Shown here: in pieces, positions 1 to 7,340 of the stretch
Layout: every line of letters starts with the position of its first letter
How positions within the stretch are numbered: the stretch's first letter is position 1
NCBI GenBank assembly: GCA_903922535.1
Contig: CAIXUF010000564.1
Span: forward strand, 1-30,492
DNA length: 30,492 nucleotides
DNA from: Candidatus Hydrogenedentota bacterium
GTDB lineage: Bacteria; Hydrogenedentota; Hydrogenedentia; Hydrogenedentiales; CAITNO01
Reading direction: 5' to 3'
Notes under the pieces: model-generated
What the model was told of the DNA's origin: nothing
Seen by the model: the letters and a program-made list of their open reading frames with translations, nothing else
The model's database searches: none
Program-made: the position numbers and the translations under genes

Positions 1-123
1 AAGGTCTATGAAAAAGGCATTACACTCAGCCGCACGGAAAAGAAGATCCTTGAAGACAGGCTTATACGTTCAGATTCCCTTCCTTGGTGGGATGTGACAA
101 TCAAGCCAAAACTGGTACATTAG
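1..123 (+). pseudogene. C-terminal end of an IS transposase, probably ISAzo13-like (runs off the left edge)
   Basis: The first reading frame is open from the window edge to a TAG at 121-123 and gives about 40 residues. They include a Y-x-x-G-I-x-L-S stretch and end in W-D-V-T-I-K-P. As I recall them, ISAzo13-family transposases end in a very similar pattern (YxxGIKVSDEE followed by WNYTIRP). The family call rests on that short tail only. The stop lies about 15 bases before the apparent end of the element, and the next gene is cut at exactly this point. Whether the rest of the transposase is intact cannot be seen here, so it is listed as partial. If the family is wrong, it is still most likely a transposase, because it abuts a truncated gene. 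Confidence 0.5.
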
Positions 124-138
124 AAAGTGCATGTCCCC
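108..138. repeat. Putative terminal end of the insertion element
   Basis: Read on the minus strand, the arabinofuranosidase frame stops in ATT-TAG and runs into GGGGACATGCACTTTC, which continues over the end of the transposase frame. This is where an inverted-repeat end should lie. The opposite end is outside the window, so neither the inverted repeat nor a target duplication can be confirmed. Confidence 0.4.
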
Positions 139-1574
139 TAAATGTTCGGCCCGTACCAGTAGTTCCACTCGTCCAGCGAAATGCGGATGTTCTTGTCCTT
201 CAGCGACGGCAGTTCGGCGCGGTAACCGCGGTGCGTGTCGGCCAGCTTTTGAATCTGGTCCACTGGCGCCGCCACGTGTTCAAGCACGTTCTCCTTCTTC
301 TGCCAGTACAGGTGCTCGCTGATCAGGCCCATGTGATCGGCGCATTCGGTCAGCATGGCCTTGCTCCACGGCCCCGCCGCGCCCACGCCGACGCATTTCG
401 CGTCAGGCAGCACCTGGTGTATGGCGTCCACCACGGCGTTGTGCTTCTTCACGTACTCTTCCAGGGGCATGTGGCCCAACTGCCAGTTGCCGTACATCTC
501 GTTGCCCACGGCCCACCAGCCCGGCTTCCACGGTTCGGGATGACCGTTGGCCGCGCGACGCGCGCCTTCGGGCGTGTCGGACGCCCCGACGATGTACTGC
601 ACCTCGGCCGCAGCCGAGGCCGCGTCGCCGAGGCCGGTGTTGAGCGACACGAAAGGCTCCGTGTTCACCAGTTCGCAGAAGCGCAGGTACTCATGAATGC
701 CGACATCGTTGTGCTCGATGCCGGTCCATGCGGGGTTCTTGCGCGGTGGGCGCTTGTCGCGCTCGCCCACGCCGTCGCGCCAGTTGTAACCGCTGACGAA
801 ATTGCCGCCGGGCCAGCGGTAGATGGGCGCATTCAGTTCGCGCAGCAGCGCGAGCGTGTCCTTGCGGAAGCCTTCAACATTGTCCGCAGGCATCAGCGAC
901 ACCGTGCCAATCGCAATGTTACCCGTTCCATAGCAGCGAATTTCCAGACACCCGTCCGTCGTGTCGTCTCCTGCGGTGAACGCGAGCGGATACTTCTGGA
1001 AGGAATCCTGAAGCGCGGAAAGTGTCACCATGGACTGGGCGTTCTTTCCCCGGCCGCACAGGATGGCCACATCCACCTTCTTCACACCCGGGGTTGCCTT
1101 CAAGATGATGTATCCAGAGTATTCTTTTCCCTTCACAAAACCCAGCCGGGGATGGTAGATGCCCCGCGCCTCGACCGAGCCGTCCAGCGCGATGAGCGGC
1201 GTGTGTTCGCCGACATAGGGATCCTTTGTGTCCATGGTGACGGCGCTCTTCGGCCCGATGGGCTGCCAGGGCGAGGCGACGAGTATCTCGTAGGGCACCC
1301 CTTCGCCTTCATAGGAGGTCTTCTTGCCCTTCTTCTTGTCCCAGCCCGGCTTTTCTCCGTCAATGGGGTAGAAGAATTTGCGATCCTCCAGCATTTCGGA
1401 CCAGATGCCGCCGTAGATGCACCGGCCAAGGTGCTCGATGAACTGGCCGTAGATGTAGGGGGAAATGGGTTCGCCCGTTTTCGCGGCGTCGATGGTCACC
1501 TCGCCCACGGCGGCATACGCCGTCATCGAGAACACCGCGATCGCCCCGCAAAGTAACGCGCTCTTGTGGTTCAT
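138..1574 (-). pseudogene. Secreted alpha-L-arabinofuranosidase (GH51-type), C-terminus cut off by an insertion element
   Basis: GH51 enzymes remove terminal alpha-L-arabinofuranose from plant polysaccharides. The chosen ATG at 1574 has GGAG 8-9 bases upstream and begins a classic signal peptide (MNHKS, hydrophobic core, AYA cleavage site), so export is expected. The 478 residues contain SPYIYGQFIEHLG, a carbohydrate-binding-type insert (about 100-225), YRWPGGNF, the WAVGNE acid/base motif (about residue 357) and SLDEWN with the nucleophile Glu (about 468). The frame stops only eight residues after that Glu, at the edge of a transposase remnant. Family members continue for another 100 residues or more to finish the barrel and a C-terminal beta domain. 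Both catalytic acids are present but the fold is incomplete, so activity is doubtful. Family call is confident; classification as broken is inferred from the stop position. Confidence 0.85.
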
Positions 1575-1638
1575 GAGGTTTCTCCATCGTTGTATTGCCG
1601 CGTCCCAGCCCGCGCGCCATCCGGCACGTACGCCTCCT

Positions 1639-1667
1639 ATTATGCCGATGGGGGAAACAGGTCTCAA
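1639..1667 (-). promoter_or_regulatory. Candidate sigma-70-type promoter of the arabinofuranosidase gene
   Basis: On the minus strand TTGAGA (1667-1662) is followed after 17 bases by CATAAT (1644-1639), about 65 bases upstream of the start codon. The -10 box is the same as those of the divergent PQQ-type genes. Confidence 0.45.
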
Positions 1668-1728
1668 TGTGGGAACCGGGCGGGAAACTTGGGAACGAGG
1701 GGAATAGTCCAATGATGGTTCATCCAAT

Positions 1729-1757
1729 TTGTTTTGGATTGAGCGTCTCTTCATAAT
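1729..1757 (+). promoter_or_regulatory. Candidate promoter of the first beta-propeller gene
   Basis: TTGTTT (1729-1734), 17 bases, then CATAAT (1752-1757), 27 bases before the ATG. The same boxes and spacing occur before the paralogue at 3597-3625. An ATCCAA/TTGGAT inverted repeat (1722-1727 and 1734-1739) overlaps the -35 box in this copy only and could be an operator. Confidence 0.5.
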
Positions 1758-1784
1758 GCGCCCTCACCCTGATGAGGATTAGCC

Positions 1785-3578
1785 ATGTCCATGCAGATTA
1801 ATAGCGACGACATCGCCACCACCGACGCGGTGCACGGCAACCGCAAGCCCGCGATCCGGCTGCGCATCTGGCCCGCGCTGGTCATTCTGCTCTTGCAGTT
1901 TGTCGCCGCGCAGGTGACTTCCTTTTTAGGCTCGACGGACATACACAGCGTCGTGAGCCTTGCCATAATCCCACTTTCGGCAGCGGTACTGCTCCTGATT
2001 TGGTGGCTGGCCGCGAGTCGGACCCCGGTCCTCGACCGGGTAATCGGCCTGCTGCTTCTTGCCGTCGCCCTCTGGTGTGTCCAGTATTCGCGGGGGCCCA
2101 TGTTGCTTGCCTTTGCCGTGCCGGCCATGACGACCGGCCTGGTGCTGACCCTGGCCGTGACCCGCCGCCTGCGTTGGCCTGTGGCCCGGTGGGTGGCTGT
2201 GGCCTTTGTTCTCGGCTGCGCCGGGGTGTTCATGGCGCTGCGCGTCGATGAAGTCGGCAGCGGGCTGGCTCCGGTCGTGTCCTGGCGCTGGAGCCCGACC
2301 AAGGTGGAGTCTTCCGCGGCCATCCCCGTCTTGAAAGCCAACGGCACAGCCGTGCTGCCGGCAGAGGCCGGAGCGGCGGACTGGCCCGGATTCCGCGGTC
2401 CGCTGCGCGACGGCATCCTGGCCGGAACACGGTTCTCCACCGACTGGACTGCACATCCCCCCACCCCCCCTTCAAAGGGGGACTCACAGCCGCGCGAATT
2501 GTGGCGCAAAGCGATCGGCTCCGGGTATTCCTCTTTCATTGCCGTGGGCGACTATGTGTTCACGCAGGAGCAGCGCGGCGCGGAGGAACTGGTGACCTGC
2601 TACCAGGCCGCGACCGGGGCGGACGTGTGGGTGAACCGCACGGCCGCCGAGTTCAAGGACGACATGGGCCTCGGCCCCCGCGCCACACCCACCTTCAGCG
2701 ACGGCAAACTGTACACCCAGGGCTGCACGGGCACACTGCAGTGCCTGGACGCCGCCACTGGAAACACGATCTGGAAGCGTGATGTCCCCAAAGACGCCGG
2801 GGGCCGCGCACCCCACTTCGGCTGCACCGGATCCCCCCTGGTCACGGGCGGACTGGTCATTACGTTCTGCGGCAGGAGCGAGGGCAACAGCGCCGTCGCC
2901 TATGACTGTGCGACCGGCGCGGTGGTGTGGCGCGCCGGGCATGACACTGAAGTGTACGCCTCCCCGCAGTACGCGGATCTTCTGGGCGTGCCCCAGGTGC
3001 TGATGGTCTGTGACTACGGGTTGCAGTCCTTCGCCCTCGACACCGGAGCGCTTCTGGTTGATTACCCCTGGAAGGCCGAGCTCAACAACCGCGCCGTGCA
3101 GCCCGCCGTCGTGGATGACCGGGTCATGGTCGCCACCACGGGCTTCATGAACACGCGCATGCTGCGCGTCCAGAAAGATGCCGCCGCATGGTCCGTCAAG
3201 GAGGAGTGGGACAGCAAGAAATTCCGGCCCTATTTCAACGACGGCGCACTGTACAAGGGTTTCTACTACGGGTTTGACGGTGAACGGCTTGCCTGCATAG
3301 ACATCGCAACGGGCGAGCGCCGCTGGGAGGGCAAGCGCTACGGCGGACAACTGCTGTTGCTGGCAGACATGGAGACGCTGCTGGTGCTCAGCGACACGGG
3401 CGACGTGGCACTGGTCCCCGCCACGCCCGAGCGTTTCAGCGAGACCGCCCGGTTCAAGGCCGTCAGCGGCAAGACCTGGAGCAACCCCGTGGTCGCGCAC
3501 GGCAGGCTGTTCGTCCGAAACGCCGCGGAGGCCGCCTGTTTCGAACTCCCCGCGGTCCGCACCGCCGCTGCCAGTTAG
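1785..3578 (+). CDS. Membrane-anchored PQQ-like beta-propeller protein, copy 1
   Basis: The 597-residue protein has a short polar N-terminus and then about five hydrophobic segments (roughly residues 25-50, 55-78, 85-102, 106-126 and 130-150). A long extracytoplasmic-looking domain follows. That domain opens with DWPGFRGPLRDG, typical of PQQ-binding-like propellers (PF13360/PF13570), and contains repeated A-T-G-x-x-x-W blades (AATGADVW, AATGNTIW, CATGAVVW, IATGERRW). The fold suggests a scaffold or a redox enzyme; no PQQ ligand site can be assigned, so the function is unknown. The start at ATGTCC has GAGGATT upstream; a second in-frame ATG lies two codons later. The protein is about 80% identical by eye to the next gene. 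An in-frame palindromic insertion encoding TPPSKGD lies near residue 228. Confidence 0.85.
   Translation: MSMQINSDDIATTDAVHGNRKPAIRLRIWPALVILLLQFVAAQVTSFLGSTDIHSVVSLAIIPLSAAVLLLIWWLAASRTPVLDRVIGLLLLAVALWCVQYSRGPMLLAFAVPAMTTGLVLTLAVTRRLRWPVARWVAVAFVLGCAGVFMALRVDEVGSGLAPVVSWRWSPTKVESSAAIPVLKANGTAVLPAEAGAADWPGFRGPLRDGILAGTRFSTDWTAHPPTPPSKGDSQPRELWRKAIGSGYSSFIAVGDYVFTQEQRGAEELVTCYQAATGADVWVNRTAAEFKDDMGLGPRATPTFSDGKLYTQGCTGTLQCLDAATGNTIWKRDVPKDAGGRAPHFGCTGSPLVTGGLVITFCGRSEGNSAVAYDCATGAVVWRAGHDTEVYASPQYADLLGVPQVLMVCDYGLQSFALDTGALLVDYPWKAELNNRAVQPAVVDDRVMVATTGFMNTRMLRVQKDAAAWSVKEEWDSKKFRPYFNDGALYKGFYYGFDGERLACIDIATGERRWEGKRYGGQLLLLADMETLLVLSDTGDVALVPATPERFSETARFKAVSGKTWSNPVVAHGRLFVRNAAEAACFELPAVRTAAAS
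2451..2488. repeat. Intragenic palindromic element, copy 1
   Basis: A C-run leads into a perfect stem CCCCCTT-CA-AAGGGGG (2466-2481). It lies in frame inside the first propeller gene and encodes PPTPPSKGD between AHPP and RELW. Similar CCCCTTCAAAGGGG palindromes are, as I recall, widely dispersed in several bacterial phyla. The same element sits at the homologous site of the paralogue. Confidence 0.6.
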
Positions 3579-3596
3579 TCTGATATTTTATCCCGT

Positions 3597-3625
3597 TTGT
3601 TTTGGAATGCGTGCCCCTTCATAAT
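3597..3625 (+). promoter_or_regulatory. Candidate promoter of the second beta-propeller gene
   Basis: TTGTTT (3597-3602), 17 bases, CATAAT (3620-3625). The spacing and the surrounding sequence, including TTCATAATGCGC and TGAGGATT before the ATG, match copy 1, so the duplicated unit included its own promoter. Confidence 0.5.
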
Positions 3626-3654
3626 GCGCACTCACCCGTACATGAGGATTCAAT

Positions 3655-5421
3655 ATGTCCACCCAGACCGACAATAACGCAACCCACCCGGCAGACGGCG
3701 GCAACAAGCCCGCGATCCGGCTGCGCATCTGGCCCGCACTGGTCATCCTGCTCCTGCAATGCATTGCCTCGCAGGTTGTCTCCTTCTTTGGCTCGACAAA
3801 CATACACAGCGCCGTGGGGCTTGCCGTGGTGCCGCTTTCTGCGGCGGCGCTGCTGGCGATTTGGTGGCTGCTGCTGAGCCGCGCCCCGGTGCTTGACCGG
3901 ATCCTCGGGCTGCTGCTGATGGTCGCGCTTCTCTTCTGGGTCAAGTACTCGCGGGGGATAATGCTGCTCACCTTTGCCGTGCCGGCCATGACGACCGGAT
4001 TCGTGCTGACGCTTGCGGTGACCAGCCGCCTGCGCTGGCCCCTGGCGCGATGGGTGGCCGTGGTCTTTGTTCTTTGCTGCGCCGGGGTCTTCATGGCGCT
4101 GCGCGTCGATGAAATCGGCTCCGGACTGGCCCCGGTCGTGTCGTGGCGGTGGAATCCGACCGAGGTGGAGAGTTCGGCGGCCATCCCGATTTCGAAAGCC
4201 AACGGCACGGCCGTGCTGCCGGCGCAGGCCGGCCCCGCCGACTGGCCGGGATTTCGCGGCCCGGCGCGCGACGGCATTCTGGCCGGGGTGCGCTTCTCCA
4301 CGGACTGGACCGCACATCCCCCCAGCCCCCCTTCAAAGGGGGATTCATCGCCGCGCGAACTGTGGCGTAAACCCATCGGCTCTGGCTGGGCATCGTTCAC
4401 CGCCGTGGGCGACTATGCGTTCACGCAGGAACAGCGGGGCACGGAGGAACTGGTGACCTGCTGCGAGGCCGCGACGGGCGCGGACGTGTGGGTGAACCGT
4501 GTGGACGCCGAATTCAAGGACGACATGGGCCTGGGTCCCCGCGCCACGCCCACCTTCTGCGACGGGAAACTGTACACGCAGGGCTGCACAGGCGTGCTGC
4601 AATGCCTGGACGCCGCCACGGGAAACACGATCTGGAAGCGGGACCTGGCCAAAGACGCCGAGGCGCGCGTGCCCGGCTACGGCTTTGCCAGTTCCCCCCT
4701 GGTTACGGGCGGGCTCGTTATCGTGTTTTCCGGCGGGCACGAGGGCAAGAGCGCCGTGGCCTATGACCGGACCACCGGCGGGGTCGCCTGGCGCGCCGGA
4801 CACGGCACAGCGGTGTACACCTCCCCGCAGATTGCCGTCATCGCGGGTGTGCCTCAGGTGCTCATGGTCTGCGACTACGGCCTGCAGTCCTTCGTTCCCG
4901 AGACGGGCGCGCTCCTCATTGATTATCCCTGGAAGGCCGAGGTTAATCCGCGCTGCGTGCAGCCCGTCGTGGCGGACGACCGGGTCATGGTGGGAACCAC
5001 GGGCTTCATGAGCGCGCGCATGCTGCACATCCAAAAGGATGCCACCGCGTGGACCGTCAAGGAGGAGTGGACCAGCAAGAAGTTCCGTCCCTACTTCAAC
5101 GACGGCGTGCTGCACAAGGGCTTTTACTACGGGTTTGACGGTGAAAGGCTTGCCTGCGTGGACATCGCGACGGGGGAGCGCCGCTGGGAGGGCAAACGCT
5201 ACGGCGGACAACTGCTCTTCCTTGCCGACATGGAGACGCTGCTCATACTCGGCGACGCGGGTGACGTGGCGCTGGTCCCCGCGACGCCTGAACGCTTCAG
5301 CGAGACGGCCCGGTTCAAGGCCATAAGCGGCAAGACCTGGAACCATCCCACAATCGCGCATGGAAGGCTGTTCGTGCGGAACGCCACGGAAGCCGCCTGT
5401 TTTGAATTGACGCTTCAGTAG
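3655..5421 (+). CDS. Membrane-anchored PQQ-like beta-propeller protein, copy 2 (tandem paralogue)
   Basis: 588 residues, collinear with the preceding gene through the five membrane segments (about 22-150), the DWPGFRGPARDG entry motif and the propeller blades (AATGADVW, AATGNTIW, TTGGVAW, IATGERRW). Most differences are scattered substitutions, for example in the middle blades (RVPGYGFASS against RAPHFGCTGS). The C-terminus ends at FELTLQ, where copy 1 continues with a short Ala-rich tail. The start ATG is preceded by GAGGATTCAAT. The palindromic element (PPSPPSKGD) is also present. The function is unknown. Retention of two full-length copies with separate promoters suggests both are used, perhaps with different ligands or conditions. 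Confidence 0.85.
   Translation: MSTQTDNNATHPADGGNKPAIRLRIWPALVILLLQCIASQVVSFFGSTNIHSAVGLAVVPLSAAALLAIWWLLLSRAPVLDRILGLLLMVALLFWVKYSRGIMLLTFAVPAMTTGFVLTLAVTSRLRWPLARWVAVVFVLCCAGVFMALRVDEIGSGLAPVVSWRWNPTEVESSAAIPISKANGTAVLPAQAGPADWPGFRGPARDGILAGVRFSTDWTAHPPSPPSKGDSSPRELWRKPIGSGWASFTAVGDYAFTQEQRGTEELVTCCEAATGADVWVNRVDAEFKDDMGLGPRATPTFCDGKLYTQGCTGVLQCLDAATGNTIWKRDLAKDAEARVPGYGFASSPLVTGGLVIVFSGGHEGKSAVAYDRTTGGVAWRAGHGTAVYTSPQIAVIAGVPQVLMVCDYGLQSFVPETGALLIDYPWKAEVNPRCVQPVVADDRVMVGTTGFMSARMLHIQKDATAWTVKEEWTSKKFRPYFNDGVLHKGFYYGFDGERLACVDIATGERRWEGKRYGGQLLFLADMETLLILGDAGDVALVPATPERFSETARFKAISGKTWNHPTIAHGRLFVRNATEAACFELTLQ
4312..4349. repeat. Intragenic palindromic element, copy 2
   Basis: The same CCCCCTT-CA-AAGGGGG stem (4327-4342) as at 2466-2481, in frame and at the homologous codon of the paralogue. 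It encodes PPSPPSKGD between AHPP and RELW. Confidence 0.6.
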
Positions 5422-5432
5422 GGTGCCGTGAA

Positions 5433-5449
5433 GTGGCGCGACGCGCCAC
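5433..5449. terminator. Hairpin between convergent genes, possible bidirectional terminator
   Basis: A perfect inverted repeat GTGGCGC-GAC-GCGCCAC lies 11 bases after the stop of the second propeller gene and about 100 bases past the stop of the convergent acyltransferase gene. No T-tract follows on either strand, so intrinsic termination would be inefficient. The rest of 5422-5551 holds a weaker AGCGC/GCGCT repeat and no gene. Confidence 0.35.
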
Positions 5450-5551
5450 GGAACGCACCATCTTCAGCGCCGGAACCTCAGCGCTCCGGGCACCGCGCGC
5501 GTATTCGTTGCAATCGACAGCCGGGGGCGGCTGCCCCACCTCTTTGGACGG

Positions 5552-6460
5552 TCAGACGAGCAGCGCCGCCGGGTCCGCGGCGATACGGTCGAGTTCCTTG
5601 AAGAATCCCGTGATATCCTCGAAGTCCATGGCCCGGTGATCAAAGCAGACGGTGACGGGAATCATGGGCCGGATTTCGACGCGCGTCTCCCCGTCGGGGC
5701 CGGTCACGGCAACAGGCGTGGGTCGGGCGGAACCCAGGCCGATGGCGGTTGTGTTGGGCGAGATGATCATCAATATGCCGATACGGATGCTCAGGTTGGG
5801 CAGGGAACTGCCCACGTTGGACACCAGGGTGGTGGCGTCGAGCAGATCGGCGGGCACCAGGCGCTCCGTTGCGGGAATGCGTTTGTGGGCGCGGCGTTCG
5901 GCGAGTGTGGGGCTGGCCAGCCGGTGGGGGCCGATGAAGTTGCTGTACAGCCGCCGCAGCACGGTCAGAACCTGGCCGCGGCGAAGCCGCTGCCAGGTGT
6001 CCTCCAGCCCGGCCTCCATCAGCAGGCAGTCAAGATTGGTGCCGCCAAGGCGGCGGCGGATGTCCTCGATGCCCCGGGCCACCCCGCGCAGCGAGCGGCT
6101 GTCCACATTGCGCAACACCGGCGTCACCATGCGGCCGTCGGCCATGCGCAGGGGGATGGCGATGTGCACCGCGTCCACGGGGGTCACCCGGCCGACACTG
6201 GCGCGGCGGTCATACCAGATGTGCCCGTTCATCTCGGGGGAATGGGCCATCGCGACCGCGATGGCCTTGAGCAGCACGGCGTTGAGCGTGATGCGCACGC
6301 CGTCATACTCTGGATCGTCGGCGCAGGCGCGCGCGGCGGCGGTCAGGGCCGAAGCGTCGAGATCATAGAGGATGGACACGTGCGGCGTGTCCATCCAGGA
6401 TTCGACCGTCTTGTGCGCCACGACGCGGCGCTGGACGCAGAAAGCTTTTGGGTCGGCCAT
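5552..6460 (-). CDS. Stand-alone E2-type (CAT-fold) acyltransferase
   Basis: The 302-residue product matches the catalytic domain of dihydrolipoamide acyltransferases (2-oxoacid dehydrogenase E2, PF00198). It has a MADPKAF start with AAAGGA upstream, the VRITLNAVLLKAIAVAMA segment (about 56-73), IAIPLRMADGRMVTPVLRN (about 102-120), TTLVSNVGS and a C-terminal CFDHRAMDFED (about 278-288). The family's active-site signature is DHRxxDG; His and Asp are kept but Gly is Phe here. Neither a lipoyl domain nor a subunit-binding domain is present, and no E1 or E3 genes are nearby, so it is probably not part of a classical dehydrogenase complex. It follows the GntR-type regulator by 28 bases and is probably cotranscribed. 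An acyl-CoA-dependent acyltransferase of unknown substrate is the best guess. Confidence 0.8.
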   Translation of the reverse strand: MADPKAFCVQRRVVAHKTVESWMDTPHVSILYDLDASALTAAARACADDPEYDGVRITLNAVLLKAIAVAMAHSPEMNGHIWYDRRASVGRVTPVDAVHIAIPLRMADGRMVTPVLRNVDSRSLRGVARGIEDIRRRLGGTNLDCLLMEAGLEDTWQRLRRGQVLTVLRRLYSNFIGPHRLASPTLAERRAHKRIPATERLVPADLLDATTLVSNVGSSLPNLSIRIGILMIISPNTTAIGLGSARPTPVAVTGPDGETRVEIRPMIPVTVCFDHRAMDFEDITGFFKELDRIAADPAALLV

Positions 6461-6488
6461 GGACTGTTCCTTTAATGCGGGCCCGAAA

Positions 6489-7253
6489 TCACGCGGGCGG
6501 CTCCGGCAGCGTTGCGAACGGCAGCGACTGCACCGCGTCCACCGAACCAAAGATGGCCCGATGGACGTCCTCCATCAGCCGCACGACCGCCAGCTCGGCG
6601 GAGGCCGCGTCGCGCGCGGCCGTCGCCTCCACAATCTGCTCCACGGTCCGCTGCAGCCGGGAGAAGCCGACAAGGGGCATGTCAATCATGTCCCACAACT
6701 GCAGTTGCGCGCGGGAGGTGGTGTTGAACACAAACAGGTAGACGCGGTTGTGCGCGGCCCCGGCCATCAGCCGCAGCAGGCGGCGCGTGATCTCGCGCAG
6801 GCGCGGGACGTCATTGTGCGCCTCGCTGCGTTCCCTGGCCAGGCGGCGCATCTCCCCCAGCTCCTCCTCCGTGCGGCGCACCGCCGCGGCGCGGACCATC
6901 ATGCGCATGACGTTGCCGCGGAACTCAAGGGCGTCGTGCAGAAACTCGCGGTTGACCGAACCGTCCTCGTGGGTGACGAGCACGTCGAGCATCTGCACGC
7001 CACCGCTCAGTTCTATCTCTTCCGCGTAGATGCCCGACCCCTGGCGCGCGCGAACCATCCCGAGACCTTCCAGTCGCTTGATTGCCTCGCGAATGGCGTT
7101 GCGGTTGGTCCCGAATTCGGCGGCCAGTTCGCGTTCCGTCGGCAGGCGGTCGCCCACCTTGTAGCAGCCGTCAAGAAGACGGCGCGCAAGGAGGTCGGCA
7201 ATTTGGTGCGTGCGTGTGCCCGTCGGTTCTGTTGGATTGTGCGGCAGATTCAT
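6489..7253 (-). CDS. GntR/FadR-family transcriptional regulator
   Basis: 254 residues. The N-terminus carries a winged helix typical of GntR proteins (about 14-82), with RLPTERELAAEFGTNRNAIREAI as the recognition region and VRARQGSGIYA as the wing. The rest is helical and resembles the FCD ligand-binding domain of the FadR subfamily, which usually binds small organic acids. The typical metal-binding His residues of FCD cannot all be placed with confidence. The start ATG at 7253 lacks a strong Shine-Dalgarno. The gene leads a two-gene unit with the E2-type acyltransferase. A perfect 13-bp palindrome of the FadR type lies 59 bases upstream, suggesting autoregulation. Confidence 0.85.
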   Translation of the reverse strand: MNLPHNPTEPTGTRTHQIADLLARRLLDGCYKVGDRLPTERELAAEFGTNRNAIREAIKRLEGLGMVRARQGSGIYAEEIELSGGVQMLDVLVTHEDGSVNREFLHDALEFRGNVMRMMVRAAAVRRTEEELGEMRRLARERSEAHNDVPRLREITRRLLRLMAGAAHNRVYLFVFNTTSRAQLQLWDMIDMPLVGFSRLQRTVEQIVEATAARDAASAELAVVRLMEDVHRAIFGSVDAVQSLPFATLPEPPA

Positions 7254-7311
7254 GGGACCATTTTAAACGATCTGTGTGGAAAAGTCCATAGTCCCGGCAG
7301 GTATTGGAATA

Positions 7312-7324
7312 TTGGTCATACCAA
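7312..7324. promoter_or_regulatory. Candidate operator of the GntR-type regulator
   Basis: TTGGT-CAT-ACCAA is a perfect palindrome around a 3-base centre. It contains TGGT-N3-ACCA, the core known for FadR-type operators. It lies between the GntR gene and the end of the GT4 gene at 7341, where a regulator promoter would be expected. Confidence 0.5.
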
Positions 7325-7340
7325 AATGATGGGTCGCCGC

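Noticed and set aside
84..1556. Plus-strand frame of 490 codons across the arabinofuranosidase gene
   Set aside because: It is the antisense shadow of the GH51 gene: no family similarity, Ala/Arg/His/Val-rich composition and no Shine-Dalgarno.
5552..6460. Subunit of a pyruvate or branched-chain dehydrogenase complex
   Set aside because: It lacks lipoyl and binding domains and has no E1/E3 neighbours.
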